A stretch of 64,000 nt of DNA from Bradyrhizobium sp. STM 3843 (GTDB lineage Bacteria > Pseudomonadota > Alphaproteobacteria > Rhizobiales > Xanthobacteraceae), in the NCBI RefSeq assembly GCF_000239815.1, contig NZ_CAFK01000039.1, positions 1 through 64,000 on the forward strand, read 5' to 3'. How positions within the stretch are numbered: position 1 is the stretch's first letter; the number at the start of each line of letters is the position of its first letter. A model generated the notes under the pieces. The model had not been told where the DNA came from and searched no databases. It worked only from the letters and a program-made list of their open reading frames with translations. The position numbers and the translations under genes were made by a program. This document shows, in pieces, positions 8,290 to 16,432 of this stretch.

Positions 8290-8778
8290 GGCGGAGGCGT
8301 CATTGCGAACCAACCGGTCCGCGCAAAGCGCGGCCGGAGGACAGCCTCCGCAAAGCAATCCAGCTTTGCTCTGGCCGACGGCTCAAGACCGATGTCGATG
8401 TCGCGGCTCGGACGATTTGGGCTGCGTCGAACGGCGTGCTGACCCTTTTTGCAGGGTGTCCCCCCGAAGGAGATCAAATCCGCAAGTGACCTGCTGTTCG
8501 AGGCGCTGACCGCCAAGCTTCTGAAGTCGTCTGAGTTGCGCCGACGGCAGATGATTTGCACGCAAAAATCGAATTTGTTTTGCTTTCGAGGCATTTGACT
8601 TGGCCCGCAGATTTGGCTTGGCGACCACTCACAAGAACATCATTCTGATGCAGCCGCCCGATGAAGAATTTTGCTCTCCTCTTGCGCCGAACAGTGAAAT
8701 TGCGCTGGCAGGACCGCTCCTGCAAATGATGCCATGACAAGCTGGTAAAACCGACTTCAACGCTGCCGGGAGATCCCC
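8290..8778. repeat. Gene-free spacer holding a degenerate rhizobial repeat
   Basis: No convincing gene lies in these 489 bases. The first part (about 8298-8370) has GTCATTGCG, short inverted stretches (CGCGCAAAGCGCGG, GGAGGACAGCCTCC) and GCAATCCAGCTTTGCTC, the signature of a dispersed intergenic repeat common in Bradyrhizobium. The rest is unremarkable except for the promoter and leader of the next gene, whose site GGGAG is at 8767-8771. Confidence 0.5.
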
Positions 8779-9777
8779 ATGATGTCCGCTCTCAGATCCA
8801 TCGCATCGGCCGCTCACATGCGGCGCAATCTCATCCTGAGCGGGCTGTTTGCAGCTATCCTGGCGTTGTTCGTGTCCGTCCCCAGGCCAGCGGCCGCGGA
8901 GGACATCCGCATCGGCTATCAGCGATCATCGACCCTGACCGCGATCCTCAAGGCCAATGGCGAATTGGAGAAGGCGCTGGCGCCGCTCGGGATCAAGGTG
9001 ACCTGGCATGAGTTTTCCAGCGGCCTGCCGCTGCTCGAAGCCATCAATATCGGCAGCATCGATTTCGGCGCTGATGTCGCCGACACCGTGCCCATTTTCG
9101 CCCAGGCGGCGGGCGCCAAGCTCGCTTATGTCGCCGAGGAAGCCGCCTCGCCCTCGGCGCAGGCGATCCTGGTGCCGACGGCGTCGGCGATCAAGTCCTT
9201 GACCGAGCTGAAAGGCAAGAGGGTCGCGGTGACCAAGGGCGCCGGCAGCCATTATCTGCTGCTCGCCGCGCTCGCACGCGCCGGCCTCAGCTTCAAGGAC
9301 ATCATGCCGGCCTATCTGCCGCCGGCTGACGGCCGCGCCGCCTTCGTCAGCAACAACGTCGATGTCTGGATCGCCTGGGACCCGTTCCTCACCAGCGTCA
9401 TCAGGCAGTCCGGCGCGCGCGTGCTGGCCGACGGCTCCGACGGCCTCGCCAGCTACAAGCGCTATTACCTCGCATCCGCCGCTTATGCCGACGGCCACGC
9501 CGATGCGCTCAACGTGATCTTCACCAAGCTGGTCGAGACCGGGCAATGGGTGAAGGCGCATCCGGCCGATGCCGCGAACCTGCTCGCCGGTCTGTGGGGG
9601 ATCGATGCCGCCACCGTGGAGGAAGCCAACAGCCACCGCTCCTACCGGGTCGGTGCGGTGACACCTGCCGGCCTCGCCGAGCAGCAGAAGATTGCCGATG
9701 CCTTTTTCGCCGAGCATTTGTTGCCGGCCAAGCTCGATACGTCAGCGATCAAAATCTGGCTACCCAGGGCGCCATGA
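8779..9777 (+). CDS. ssuA: SsuA-like aliphatic sulfonate ABC transporter substrate-binding protein
   Basis: A 332-residue periplasmic binding protein with a signal peptide (FAAILALFVSVPRPAAAED). The mature part follows the SsuA/NMT1 pattern: RIGYQRSSTLTAILKANG, WHEFSSGLPLLEAINIGSID, FGADVADTVPIFAQAAG, LKGKRVAVTKGAGSHYLL and VDVWIAWDPF. These proteins capture alkanesulfonates for desulfonation when sulfate is scarce. No permease, ATPase or monooxygenase gene is adjacent, so it would need components encoded elsewhere. A ribosome site GGGAG lies seven bases before the ATG. Neighbouring metY and nitroreductase fit a loose sulfur theme. Confidence 0.88.
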   Translation: MMSALRSIASAAHMRRNLILSGLFAAILALFVSVPRPAAAEDIRIGYQRSSTLTAILKANGELEKALAPLGIKVTWHEFSSGLPLLEAINIGSIDFGADVADTVPIFAQAAGAKLAYVAEEAASPSAQAILVPTASAIKSLTELKGKRVAVTKGAGSHYLLLAALARAGLSFKDIMPAYLPPADGRAAFVSNNVDVWIAWDPFLTSVIRQSGARVLADGSDGLASYKRYYLASAAYADGHADALNVIFTKLVETGQWVKAHPADAANLLAGLWGIDAATVEEANSHRSYRVGAVTPAGLAEQQKIADAFFAEHLLPAKLDTSAIKIWLPRAP

Positions 9778-9852
9778 GGCGATCCCGCGTGATAGAGAGT
9801 TCCGCCCCCGGCATTCATCGTGCCGACGTAGACTAGACTGAAGGAGACCACC

Positions 9853-10476
9853 GTGACGTCCCATCTCATCCCGCCGACCGACCGGACCACCGACCATCCG
9901 GCGCATCGCCTGTTCGTCGACCGCTGGTCGCCGCGCGGCTTCAGCAACGAAGCGATCCCGGAAAGCGAGTTGCTGACCTTCTTCGAGGCGGCACGCTGGG
10001 CGCCCTCCTCCTACAACTCGCAGCCATGGCGTTTCCTTTATGCGCTGCGCGGCACACCGGAATTCGACACCTTCCTCGGTCCGCTGGTCGAATTCAACCG
10101 CGGCTGGGCCCAGCACGCCGCCGCGCTGGTCTATGTGCTGTCGAAGAAGACGTTCACGCCCCTGGGCAAGACCGAGCCGGCCCCCACGCGCACCCATTCC
10201 TTCGACGCCGGTGCCGCCTGGGCCAATTTCGCCCATCAGGCCGCCCTCTCCGGCTGGGCCAGCCACGGCATGAGCGGCTTCGACGTCGACGCCGCGCAGA
10301 AGGCGCTTCAGGTGCCGGAGCCTTTCGTCGTCGAAATCGCCGTGGCCGTCGGCCGCAAGGGTGATGGCGCGCATCTGCCGCCGCAACTGCAAGAGCGCGA
10401 GAAGCCGAGCCCACGCCTGCCGGTCGCCGCTATCGCTGCCGCCGGCCTGTTTCCGCAGCGCTTTGCGGGCGGGTGA
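9853..10476 (+). CDS. Nitroreductase-family flavoprotein
   Basis: A 207-residue FMN-dependent oxidoreductase. It starts at GTG behind a clear AAGGAG site. The family marks are SPRGFSNEAIPESELLTFFE followed by ARWAPSSYNSQPWRFLYA, the FMN-binding region of classical nitroreductases, and AGAAWANFAHQAALSGW. Such enzymes reduce nitro compounds or quinones with NAD(P)H, and the physiological substrate is usually unknown. It is followed by a GC-rich hairpin at 10485-10510 that may end its transcript. It is distinct from BluB, another family member encoded at 42532-43203. Confidence 0.88.
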   Translation: MTSHLIPPTDRTTDHPAHRLFVDRWSPRGFSNEAIPESELLTFFEAARWAPSSYNSQPWRFLYALRGTPEFDTFLGPLVEFNRGWAQHAAALVYVLSKKTFTPLGKTEPAPTRTHSFDAGAAWANFAHQAALSGWASHGMSGFDVDAAQKALQVPEPFVVEIAVAVGRKGDGAHLPPQLQEREKPSPRLPVAAIAAAGLFPQRFAGG

Positions 10477-10484
10477 TCGGTTGG

Positions 10485-10510
10485 GGGGCGGTACTGAAGC
10501 GTGCCGCCCC
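10485..10510 (+). terminator. Possible terminator after the nitroreductase gene
   Basis: GGGGCGGTAC, a six-base loop, then GTGCCGCCCC gives a near-perfect 10-bp stem eight bases past the stop. There is no good T-run, so it may be a weak terminator or simply a stabilising 3' hairpin. Confidence 0.5.
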
Positions 10511-10576
10511 TGACGCTCTGCTGAAATTTGTGGCAGAAGGGATGATTGACCGGTCCCTCGAATTCGCGAGTCCAGC

Positions 10577-11872
10577 ATGCCGCCACCGAAACCGCCCGCC
10601 TTCGAGACCTTGAGCCTGCATGCGGGCCAGCATCCTGATCCCGCCACCGGCGCCCGCGCGGTGCCGATCTATCAGACCACGTCCTACGTGTTCGAGGACG
10701 CCGAGCACGCGGCCGCGCTGTTCAATCTGGAGCGCGCCGGCCACATCTACACGCGGATCTCCAACCCGACGACGGCCGTGCTCGAGGAACGACTGGCCGC
10801 GCTCGAAGGCGGCGTCGGTGCCATCTGCACCGCGAGCGGACAGGCCGCGCTGCACCTGGCGATCGCCACGCTCTTGAACGCCGGCGACCACATCGTCGCC
10901 TCCGCCTCGCTCTATGGCGGCACCATCAACCTGCTCGCGCACACTTTGCCGCGCTTCGGTATCACGACCACGTTCGTCAAGCCGCGCGATCACGACGCCT
11001 TCCGTGCGGCGATCACGCCGAAGACGCGGCTCGTGATCGGCGAGACCATCGGCAATCCAGGGCTGGAGGTGCTCGACATTCCGAAGGTCGCTGAGATCGC
11101 ACATGCCGCCGGCATTCCGCTCCTGATCGACAACACCTTCGCCACGCCCTATCTCAGCCAGCCGATCGCGCTCGGCGCCGACATCGTGATGCATTCGGTG
11201 ACCAAATGGCTCGGAGGCCACGGCATCGCGATCGGCGGCGTCATCATCGACGGCGGTCATTTCGACTGGCGCGGCTCCGGCAAATTTGCTGTTTTGACCC
11301 AACCCTATGCCGGCTATCACGGCATCGTCTTCGACGAGCAGTTCGGGCCGGCCGCCTTCATCATGCGCGCCCGCACCGAAGGCCTGCGCGACTTCGGCGC
11401 CTGCCTGTCGCCGACCAACGCTTTCCATCTGCTGCAGGGCGTCGAGACGCTGCCAGTGCGCATGGAGCGCCACGTGCAGAACACGTCCGCCGTCCTGGAA
11501 TTCCTTGGAAGTAACAATGCAGTCGACTGGGTGGCGCATCCGGCGCTTGAAACCCATCCGGATCATCAGCTTGCCAAGACGTTGCTGCCGCGCGGCGCCG
11601 GCTCGATCGTCTCCTTCGGCATCAAGGGCGGGCGGCCGGCGGGGCGCAAGTTCATCGAGAGTCTGAAGCTGATCAGCCACCTCGCCAATGTCGGCGACGC
11701 CAAGACGCTGGTCATCCATCCCGCCAGCACCACGCATCAGCAGATGGATGCCGCGCAGCTTGCCGCAGCCGGCATCGGCGAGGAGCTGGTGCGGCTGTCG
11801 GTCGGCATCGAGGCGGCGACTGATATCATCGACGATCTCGGACAGGCGCTGCGCGCCTCGCAGAAGGTGTGA
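10577..11872 (+). CDS. metY: O-acetylhomoserine aminocarboxypropyltransferase (MetY-like)
   Basis: A 431-residue PLP enzyme of the Cys/Met-metabolism family that makes homocysteine (or methionine) from O-acetylhomoserine and sulfide (or methanethiol). Motifs are FETLSLHAGQHPDP at the N-terminus, IYQTTSYVFEDAEHAAALF, GHIYTRISNPTT, ASGQAALH, DNTFATPYLSQP and the PLP lysine in MHSVTKWLGGHG near residue 210. The length is normal for MetY. It is followed after three bases by an alpha/beta hydrolase, so the two are probably co-translated. It contributes sulfur assimilation into methionine. Confidence 0.93.
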   Translation: MPPPKPPAFETLSLHAGQHPDPATGARAVPIYQTTSYVFEDAEHAAALFNLERAGHIYTRISNPTTAVLEERLAALEGGVGAICTASGQAALHLAIATLLNAGDHIVASASLYGGTINLLAHTLPRFGITTTFVKPRDHDAFRAAITPKTRLVIGETIGNPGLEVLDIPKVAEIAHAAGIPLLIDNTFATPYLSQPIALGADIVMHSVTKWLGGHGIAIGGVIIDGGHFDWRGSGKFAVLTQPYAGYHGIVFDEQFGPAAFIMRARTEGLRDFGACLSPTNAFHLLQGVETLPVRMERHVQNTSAVLEFLGSNNAVDWVAHPALETHPDHQLAKTLLPRGAGSIVSFGIKGGRPAGRKFIESLKLISHLANVGDAKTLVIHPASTTHQQMDAAQLAAAGIGEELVRLSVGIEAATDIIDDLGQALRASQKV

Positions 11873-11875
11873 GCC

Positions 11876-12658
11876 ATGCAGCTTTCCGTTGATGGCCATG
11901 AAGCGTTCGTCTCGACCGGCGGCCGCAGCTTCGACGCCACGTTGCCCGCGGTCGTGTTCATCCACGGCGCCGGGTTCGACCATTCCGCGTGGGCGCTGCA
12001 AAGCCGCTGGTTTTCCCATCACGGCTTCGCCGTGCTGGTGCCCGACCTTCCCGGGCATGGACACTCCGCGGGGCCGGCGCTCAAGACCATTGCCGAGATG
12101 GCGGACTGGATCGTTGCGCTGCTCGAGGCCGCCGGCGCCAGGCCCGCCCATCTGATCGGCCATTCGATGGGATCGTTGATCGCGCTCGAAACGGCGGCAC
12201 GCCATCCGGCGCGTGTCAGCGCGCTCAGCTTGGTCGGTACCGCCGCGACCATGACGGTCGGACCCGATCTGCTCAAGGCAGCGGAGGCCAATGATCAGAC
12301 CGCGATCGACATGGTGTCGATCTGGGGTTTGGGCCACAGCGCCGAGCTCGGCGGCAGCCCCGCGCCAGGACTGTGGATGCACGGCACGGCGCAAGCGACC
12401 TTGAGGCGCTGTCCGCCCGGCGTGCTGTTTTCCGATCTCGCAGCCTGCAACAACTATCAGGACGCGCTGAGTTCGGCCGGCAAGATCAAGGTGCCGACCA
12501 CGTTGATCCTTGGCGAGAAGGACATGATGACTCCGGCGAAGGCCGGCAAGACGCTGGCCGCCGCGATCCCGCAGGCGCGCACCATCGTACTTGAAGGCGC
12601 CGGCCACATGATGATGGCGGAGCGGTCCGATGAGTTGCTGGCGGCGCTCAGAGCATGA
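11876..12658 (+). CDS. Alpha/beta hydrolase fold protein
   Basis: A 260-residue hydrolase with all three catalytic elements: oxyanion motif FIHGAGFDHSAW, nucleophile elbow GHSMGSLIA with Ser near residue 98, and a late acid/His pair (LGEKDMMTP and GAGHMMMAE). It is too short and lacks the lid of MetX, so it is probably not homoserine acetyltransferase despite following metY by three bases. The last residues and the stop codon lie inside an intergenic palindromic element that starts at 12651, so the C-terminus may have been altered by its insertion. Confidence 0.87.
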   Translation: MQLSVDGHEAFVSTGGRSFDATLPAVVFIHGAGFDHSAWALQSRWFSHHGFAVLVPDLPGHGHSAGPALKTIAEMADWIVALLEAAGARPAHLIGHSMGSLIALETAARHPARVSALSLVGTAATMTVGPDLLKAAEANDQTAIDMVSIWGLGHSAELGGSPAPGLWMHGTAQATLRRCPPGVLFSDLAACNNYQDALSSAGKIKVPTTLILGEKDMMTPAKAGKTLAAAIPQARTIVLEGAGHMMMAERSDELLAALRA

Positions 12659-12726
12659 TCCGGAAAAGTGGAAACCGGTTTTCCCTCGCGACAAACGCGG
12701 AACGCGTTTGCGCGGAGATCATGCTC
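12651..12726. repeat. RIME-like rhizobial palindromic element
   Basis: The ends are 10-bp inverted repeats (GAGCATGATC at 12651-12660 and GATCATGCTC at 12717-12726). Inside are GGAAAAGTGGAAACCGGTTTTCC and a second stem (ACAAACGCG / CGCGTTTG). This matches the general form of the Rhizobium intergenic mosaic elements. It lies between two convergent genes, supplies the TGA of the upstream hydrolase, and could end transcription from both sides. Confidence 0.75.
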
Positions 12727-12733
12727 AAACGAG

Positions 12734-13201
12734 TCAGTGCCGTCCCATCCCCGACGGATAGATGACGGTCGGGCGATACGGCACGACGGAATGGCCGAAA
12801 TTCCTGCCATATTGCTGCTGAACGGCGGGGATGTTGACCGTGCCGACCTTGAGGTCCGACGATTTCGCATCGATCGGCGGCGTGTTGTAGACCGGATTGA
12901 CCTCGTCGACCTTGCGCTTCAGCCGCTCATTGATGCAGCCGAACGAAGTGTCGGCTTCTCCCTTGGCATCGGCACAGCGCCCTTTGTCGCCACCACCACT
13001 GCCGGCCTGTCCCCCGCCCGGGACCGAGGGCGTGGATGTCGGCGTACCGGTGTTGGAAGGACTGGGTAACAGCGGACTGGCCGGCGGCGCATCGACCGTC
13101 ACCGGCGGCAAGGATCTCGGCTCTTCCGCTCGGGCCGAGCTCGACGTTGCCGATACCAACATCGCCACGGCGATCACTAGCCTTGTCGCGGAGAGCTGCA
13201 T
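12734..13201 (-). CDS. Small secreted protein, last gene of the envelope operon
   Basis: A 155-residue protein with a signal peptide (RLVIAVAMLVSATSSSARAE). A Pro/Ser/Gly-rich linker follows (about residues 30-75). The conserved-looking end has two Cys (GRCADAKGEADTSFGCINERLKR) that could form a disulfide, then KVDEVNPVYNTPPIDAKSSD and a Tyr/Pro-rich tail. The ATG at 13201 has an excellent site (GGGAGGTGACG); the frame opens further upstream but inside the previous gene. Only two bases separate it from the transglycosylase gene. The family is not recognised; it may be a periplasmic accessory of the locus. Confidence 0.7.
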   Translation of the reverse strand: MQLSATRLVIAVAMLVSATSSSARAEEPRSLPPVTVDAPPASPLLPSPSNTGTPTSTPSVPGGGQAGSGGGDKGRCADAKGEADTSFGCINERLKRKVDEVNPVYNTPPIDAKSSDLKVGTVNIPAVQQQYGRNFGHSVVPYRPTVIYPSGMGRH

Positions 13202-13203
13202 CG

Positions 13204-13962
13204 TCACCTCCCACCACGAACCTGCATCACCAGCGTGCTCAGCTTGCTGTTCAGCGCGGCGAGGTCCACGCGACCGACCGCGCCGCCACCGAGACACCTG
13301 CGGCCGCAACCGCCGTTCACGGTTCTCACGCCGACGCTGCCCGGCGCACCAAAGGTCGCAACCGGCACGCTGCCGGTCAGCGGAAAGCCGCGCGCCGCGA
13401 GCTTTGCGCGCACGGCCACGCAATAATCGACCGAGAGAAAGGAGAAGCGCGTCTCGCCATGGCCCGCGCGATATTTCATCGTCGCCGTGCAGAGATCACC
13501 GCCGGCGAGCCGCCACGCCTGCGCCAGATAGGTCACGCCATAATGAATATTGGTTTCGGGCAGCGCGAGTTCGGCATTGCTGCCGGAAAAGCCGAGCATA
13601 CGCGCGGTCGAGGGCATGATCTGCATTAGCCCGATCTCGCCGGAGCCGCCGATCGCATTCGGATTGAAGCCGCTCTCGACCGCCATCACGGCCTCGGCGA
13701 TCGCCGGCGCCAGCCCTTGCTGTCCCGCCTCCTTGGCGATCAGCGCCCGATAATAGGACTGCGCATCGCGTTGGTTTGCCGGAGCCTCCGGCTTGGCCAC
13801 GAGCGGCGCCTCGGGTTTGGCCGAGGAGATATCGGCATTGCCCGGCTCAGCACGGAGCGGCGTGGCGATCATTGCGGCCAGCACGATCAACCTCGCGACC
13901 ATGGACCGGCCGCGGTCGCTTCGCCTGCCCATCCTCTGCAGCGGGCCTCGTTGCATCCTCAT
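13204..13962 (-). CDS. Exported lytic transglycosylase (SLT domain)
   Basis: A 252-residue protein with a basic N-terminus and a signal sequence (MVARLIVLAAMIATPLRAE). The SLT domain covers about residues 70-190 and shows the catalytic glutamate in AVMAVESGFNPNAIGGSGE, then IGLMQIMPSTARMLGFSG and a late ATMKYRAGHGETRF. It cleaves peptidoglycan strands with formation of 1,6-anhydro ends. Such enzymes commonly open a path in the wall for envelope-spanning machines, which fits its place at the end of an ExbBD/TonB/TpsB operon. A Gly-rich, two-Cys tail (GGCGRRC) extends beyond the domain. Confidence 0.87.
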   Translation of the reverse strand: MRMQRGPLQRMGRRSDRGRSMVARLIVLAAMIATPLRAEPGNADISSAKPEAPLVAKPEAPANQRDAQSYYRALIAKEAGQQGLAPAIAEAVMAVESGFNPNAIGGSGEIGLMQIMPSTARMLGFSGSNAELALPETNIHYGVTYLAQAWRLAGGDLCTATMKYRAGHGETRFSFLSVDYCVAVRAKLAARGFPLTGSVPVATFGAPGSVGVRTVNGGCGRRCLGGGAVGRVDLAALNSKLSTLVMQVRGGR

Positions 13963-13990
13963 CAGCGCTCCGCACTCAGCTCCGATGCCA

Positions 13991-14530
13991 TTACTGAACC
14001 GCCCGCGGCGCGTCGGGCTCCACGATCCGCTGTGTGCTCGTCGTCGAAGGCTGCGCCGCAGCCGCGTTGCCGGTTTGCGCGGCAGGCGTTCTTGCCTTGG
14101 CGAGAACGGCCAGCTCCTCGCGCAGGAAGCTCACGAGCTGCTGCATCAGATGATCCCAGATCTCGATCTGCGCGCGCACATAGGTCTGCGTCACCCCGCC
14201 CGCGAGCGAGAAATCAAGCGACAGTGCCAGGAACGGCGGGCTCAGTTGCAGGCGCGCGAAACGACGGCTCGCGTTCCAGCGGTTCACCACATCGAGCGGC
14301 AATTCGCCCTGCACCTGCAGCACCGCGATCAGCGCCACGTCGACGAAGCTCTGCTCGTCGCCGGGCGCGGCGTTGCCCGGACGGATGTCGAACGCCAGGC
14401 CGTTGGTGGCGGAGCGTAGATAAGGGATGTTGGCGACGGGATCGGTCAAGCTCTCGACGCGATAGCCGGCGAGCTGAAACAGGTCGCGCAGGCCATCGAG
14501 CGAAAGCTTGGTCATGGTGGTGTCGGACAT
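13991..14530 (-). CDS. YbjN-like protein
   Basis: A 179-residue protein without a signal peptide. Residues about 10-140 follow the YbjN / type III chaperone-like fold: SLDGLRDLFQLAGYRVESL, LRSATNGLAFDIRP, FVDVALIAVLQVQGELPLD, VVNRWNASRRFARLQLS and a helical end DHLMQQLVSFLREEL. YbjN proteins have been linked to stress and to chaperone-like binding; the client is unknown. The gene lies between an unnamed YbjN-like gene and the transglycosylase gene. The tail is low-complexity Ala/Pro/Thr. It may act as a cytoplasmic chaperone for an exported product of the locus. Confidence 0.72.
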   Translation of the reverse strand: MSDTTMTKLSLDGLRDLFQLAGYRVESLTDPVANIPYLRSATNGLAFDIRPGNAAPGDEQSFVDVALIAVLQVQGELPLDVVNRWNASRRFARLQLSPPFLALSLDFSLAGGVTQTYVRAQIEIWDHLMQQLVSFLREELAVLAKARTPAAQTGNAAAAQPSTTSTQRIVEPDAPRAVQ

Positions 14531-14601
14531 CAGAAACTCCGTCAGCGTCGTTCAGCTCGGTCGATTGCGGTTCTTCGGTCGGCGGACCAATGTCTCCGAC
14601 C

Positions 14602-15360
14602 TCATTGCAAGGTCTCAGGCAAAGTTACCTGCTGCTGCCATGCGGAGCCGTCCGCGTCATGCTGCAACGGAATTCGAGCCCGATTGTCTGGCCCAATCAC
14701 CGCCCGCACCGCGCGCAGGATGTCCGGCAGGACCTGTTCGGCCAGACAGTCGCATGTGGCGATGCCCAGCCGGACGCGCTGCGCAGTCGTCCGCGGCGTG
14801 GCCGGCCGCCGTCCGTTTGCAGGCGCCTGCACCACGCCCGAACGGCCGACCATGATGTCGCCGCTGAATCGGGCCTCGATCCGCAGGATCGGCAACCGCG
14901 CATCCTCACCGAGTCTGTCGCTCACCGGCAGGCCGCGCAGGGTCGCTTGTAGATCCGCGATCAGCTGCCGCAGGTGGCACAACGCCTCCTCGCTGCTGAG
15001 GAGCCGGTCCTCGAGCGGCACGACACTGCCGAGCAACAGATCCGCTTCCAGCGCAATGCCGAAGCGCTCGTCATCCGCCACCGCCGACAGAGACCTGGAT
15101 ATCTCCCAGCGCGTCACCCGATCGGTCCGCCTCTCATCACCATTGATCAGGATGCTGGACTTGACCTTGATCTGTCGGACGCCGGCCTCGTCGCGCACAA
15201 CCTCGTCACCAAACTGCAGCACGATGCTGCATCCCACCGACAGCACATGCCGCCCGGGCGCGACCACCATCGAGCTGCCGAAGCCGCTCGCCTCGAGCAG
15301 CGCGCGCAGGCGGTCCGGGGTCAGCATCGGCTCGGCTGGTGCGGTCGGCGCCATGGGCAT
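14602..15360 (-). CDS. Second, divergent YbjN/chaperone-like protein
   Basis: A 252-residue soluble protein. The ATG at 15360 gives a seven-base gap to the parvulin gene; an earlier ATG would overlap that gene by 47 bases. The first 150 residues echo the neighbouring YbjN-like protein: LTPDRLRALLEASGFGSS, VLSVGCSIVLQFGDEV, DRVTRWEISRSLSAV and LCHLRQLIADLQATL correspond in order to its helix-strand-helix pattern. The remainder (residues 170-252) is unlike anything I recognise. It could be a partner or a fused chaperone; the assignment rests on pattern resemblance only. Confidence 0.55.
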   Translation of the reverse strand: MPMAPTAPAEPMLTPDRLRALLEASGFGSSMVVAPGRHVLSVGCSIVLQFGDEVVRDEAGVRQIKVKSSILINGDERRTDRVTRWEISRSLSAVADDERFGIALEADLLLGSVVPLEDRLLSSEEALCHLRQLIADLQATLRGLPVSDRLGEDARLPILRIEARFSGDIMVGRSGVVQAPANGRRPATPRTTAQRVRLGIATCDCLAEQVLPDILRAVRAVIGPDNRARIPLQHDADGSAWQQQVTLPETLQ

Positions 15361-15367
15361 CGTGCGG

Positions 15368-16432
15368 CTATCTCGCAGGCGAGGACTGTTCGCCAACGAG
15401 GCTCGACAGCGCAAGCTCGTTGATGACAGGTGGATGCTGCTTCAAGAGCTCGGCCACATAAGCGCGCCGCAGCGCCGTCGCACGTTCGCTGCGGATCTGC
15501 TGCACCAGCGCATCACGCACCTCCGGCAGCGTCCGCGTGTAGGACGCCTTGGTGTCGCTGAGCTTGATGATATGCCAGCCATCGTCGAGCTTGATCGGAT
15601 CGGAGACCATGTTTTTGGCGAGCTCCATCACGCGCGGACGGATTTCGGGGCGGATCTGAGTTTCGGGCACCCAGCCAAGCTCACCGCCGTTCTTGGCCTC
15701 GTTGACCTCATTGGCAATTGCGGCGAAGTCGGCGGCCGGCGCCTTCAGCTTGCGCTGGACCTCGTCGACGGTCTTCTTCGCCTTGTCCTCGGCCGTCTTG
15801 TCGGCATCCTTTGCCAACGGCACGAAGATCTGCGCCAGCTCGAACTGCCGCGGCACCAGGAACGAGGCGCGGTTGGCGTCATAGACCTTCTGCAGGTCGT
15901 CCTCGCTCGGGAAATTCGCCGGCGGCGCCGACACCGACTGGAGATAAAGCTCCACCACGGCGTTGTCGCGCACCTGTTGCAGTTGTTCGGCAACGTTCGG
16001 CTGCTGATCCCACTTCTTGGCCACGACCTCCTGCAGCACCAGCCGGTTGGCCAGCATCATCCGCACGGCCTGGCTGAGCAGTGCGGGATCTTGACTGACG
16101 GCGGCGCGCTCGCGCGGGCCGAGCGCGGCGACATAGGCACGGATCTCGTCCGCCGAGATGTTGGTCGCGCCCACGCGGGCGATCACATCATCATTGCTTT
16201 TCGCGCTCACCGCGCCCTGGGCCACCGTCGTCGCAGCCCCCTGGGTTGCCGGCGGCTGCGTCGCGGCCGCGACCGGCGCGGCAGGCTTCGGCTTCACGGC
16301 CGGCTGAGCCTGGACTGGGCGGTTCGGAACAGCGCTTTGCGCCACCACGACCATTGGAACGCAGGTCAGCGCGCTCGTGACGGCGGCGAGGCGAAGCAAA
16401 CGGAAAGCGCTGACATCGCGAGAGAGACTCAT
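15368..16432 (-). CDS. SurA/PpiC-type periplasmic peptidyl-prolyl isomerase
   Basis: A 354-residue exported chaperone. After the signal region (LLRLAAVTSALTCVPMVVVAQS) comes a Pro/Ala-rich linker (residues 35-75), a helical SurA-like domain (VIARVGATNISADEIRAYVA, RMMLANRLVLQEVV) and a parvulin domain at about 190-300: RQFELAQIFVPLA, ADFAAIANEVNEAKNGGELGW and DGWHIIKLSDTKA. It assists folding of outer-membrane barrels, so it may serve the porin and TpsB of the same operon. Its ATG overlaps the stop of the coiled-coil gene by four bases. Confidence 0.88.
   Translation of the reverse strand: MSLSRDVSAFRLLRLAAVTSALTCVPMVVVAQSAVPNRPVQAQPAVKPKPAAPVAAATQPPATQGAATTVAQGAVSAKSNDDVIARVGATNISADEIRAYVAALGPRERAAVSQDPALLSQAVRMMLANRLVLQEVVAKKWDQQPNVAEQLQQVRDNAVVELYLQSVSAPPANFPSEDDLQKVYDANRASFLVPRQFELAQIFVPLAKDADKTAEDKAKKTVDEVQRKLKAPAADFAAIANEVNEAKNGGELGWVPETQIRPEIRPRVMELAKNMVSDPIKLDDGWHIIKLSDTKASYTRTLPEVRDALVQQIRSERATALRRAYVAELLKQHPPVINELALSSLVGEQSSPAR

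Noticed and set aside
8223-8594. 123-codon minus-strand frame
   Set aside because: It overlaps the end of the secreted hydrolase and the degenerate repeat. It looks like a translated repeat, not a gene.
11876-12658. MetX (homoserine acetyltransferase) as identity for the hydrolase after metY
   Set aside because: The protein is 260 residues and lacks the lid and length of MetX (about 370); only the fold is shared.
10430-12694. 754-codon open frame on the minus strand
   Set aside because: It is antisense to metY and the alpha/beta hydrolase, with His/Arg/Gly-rich composition and no domain.
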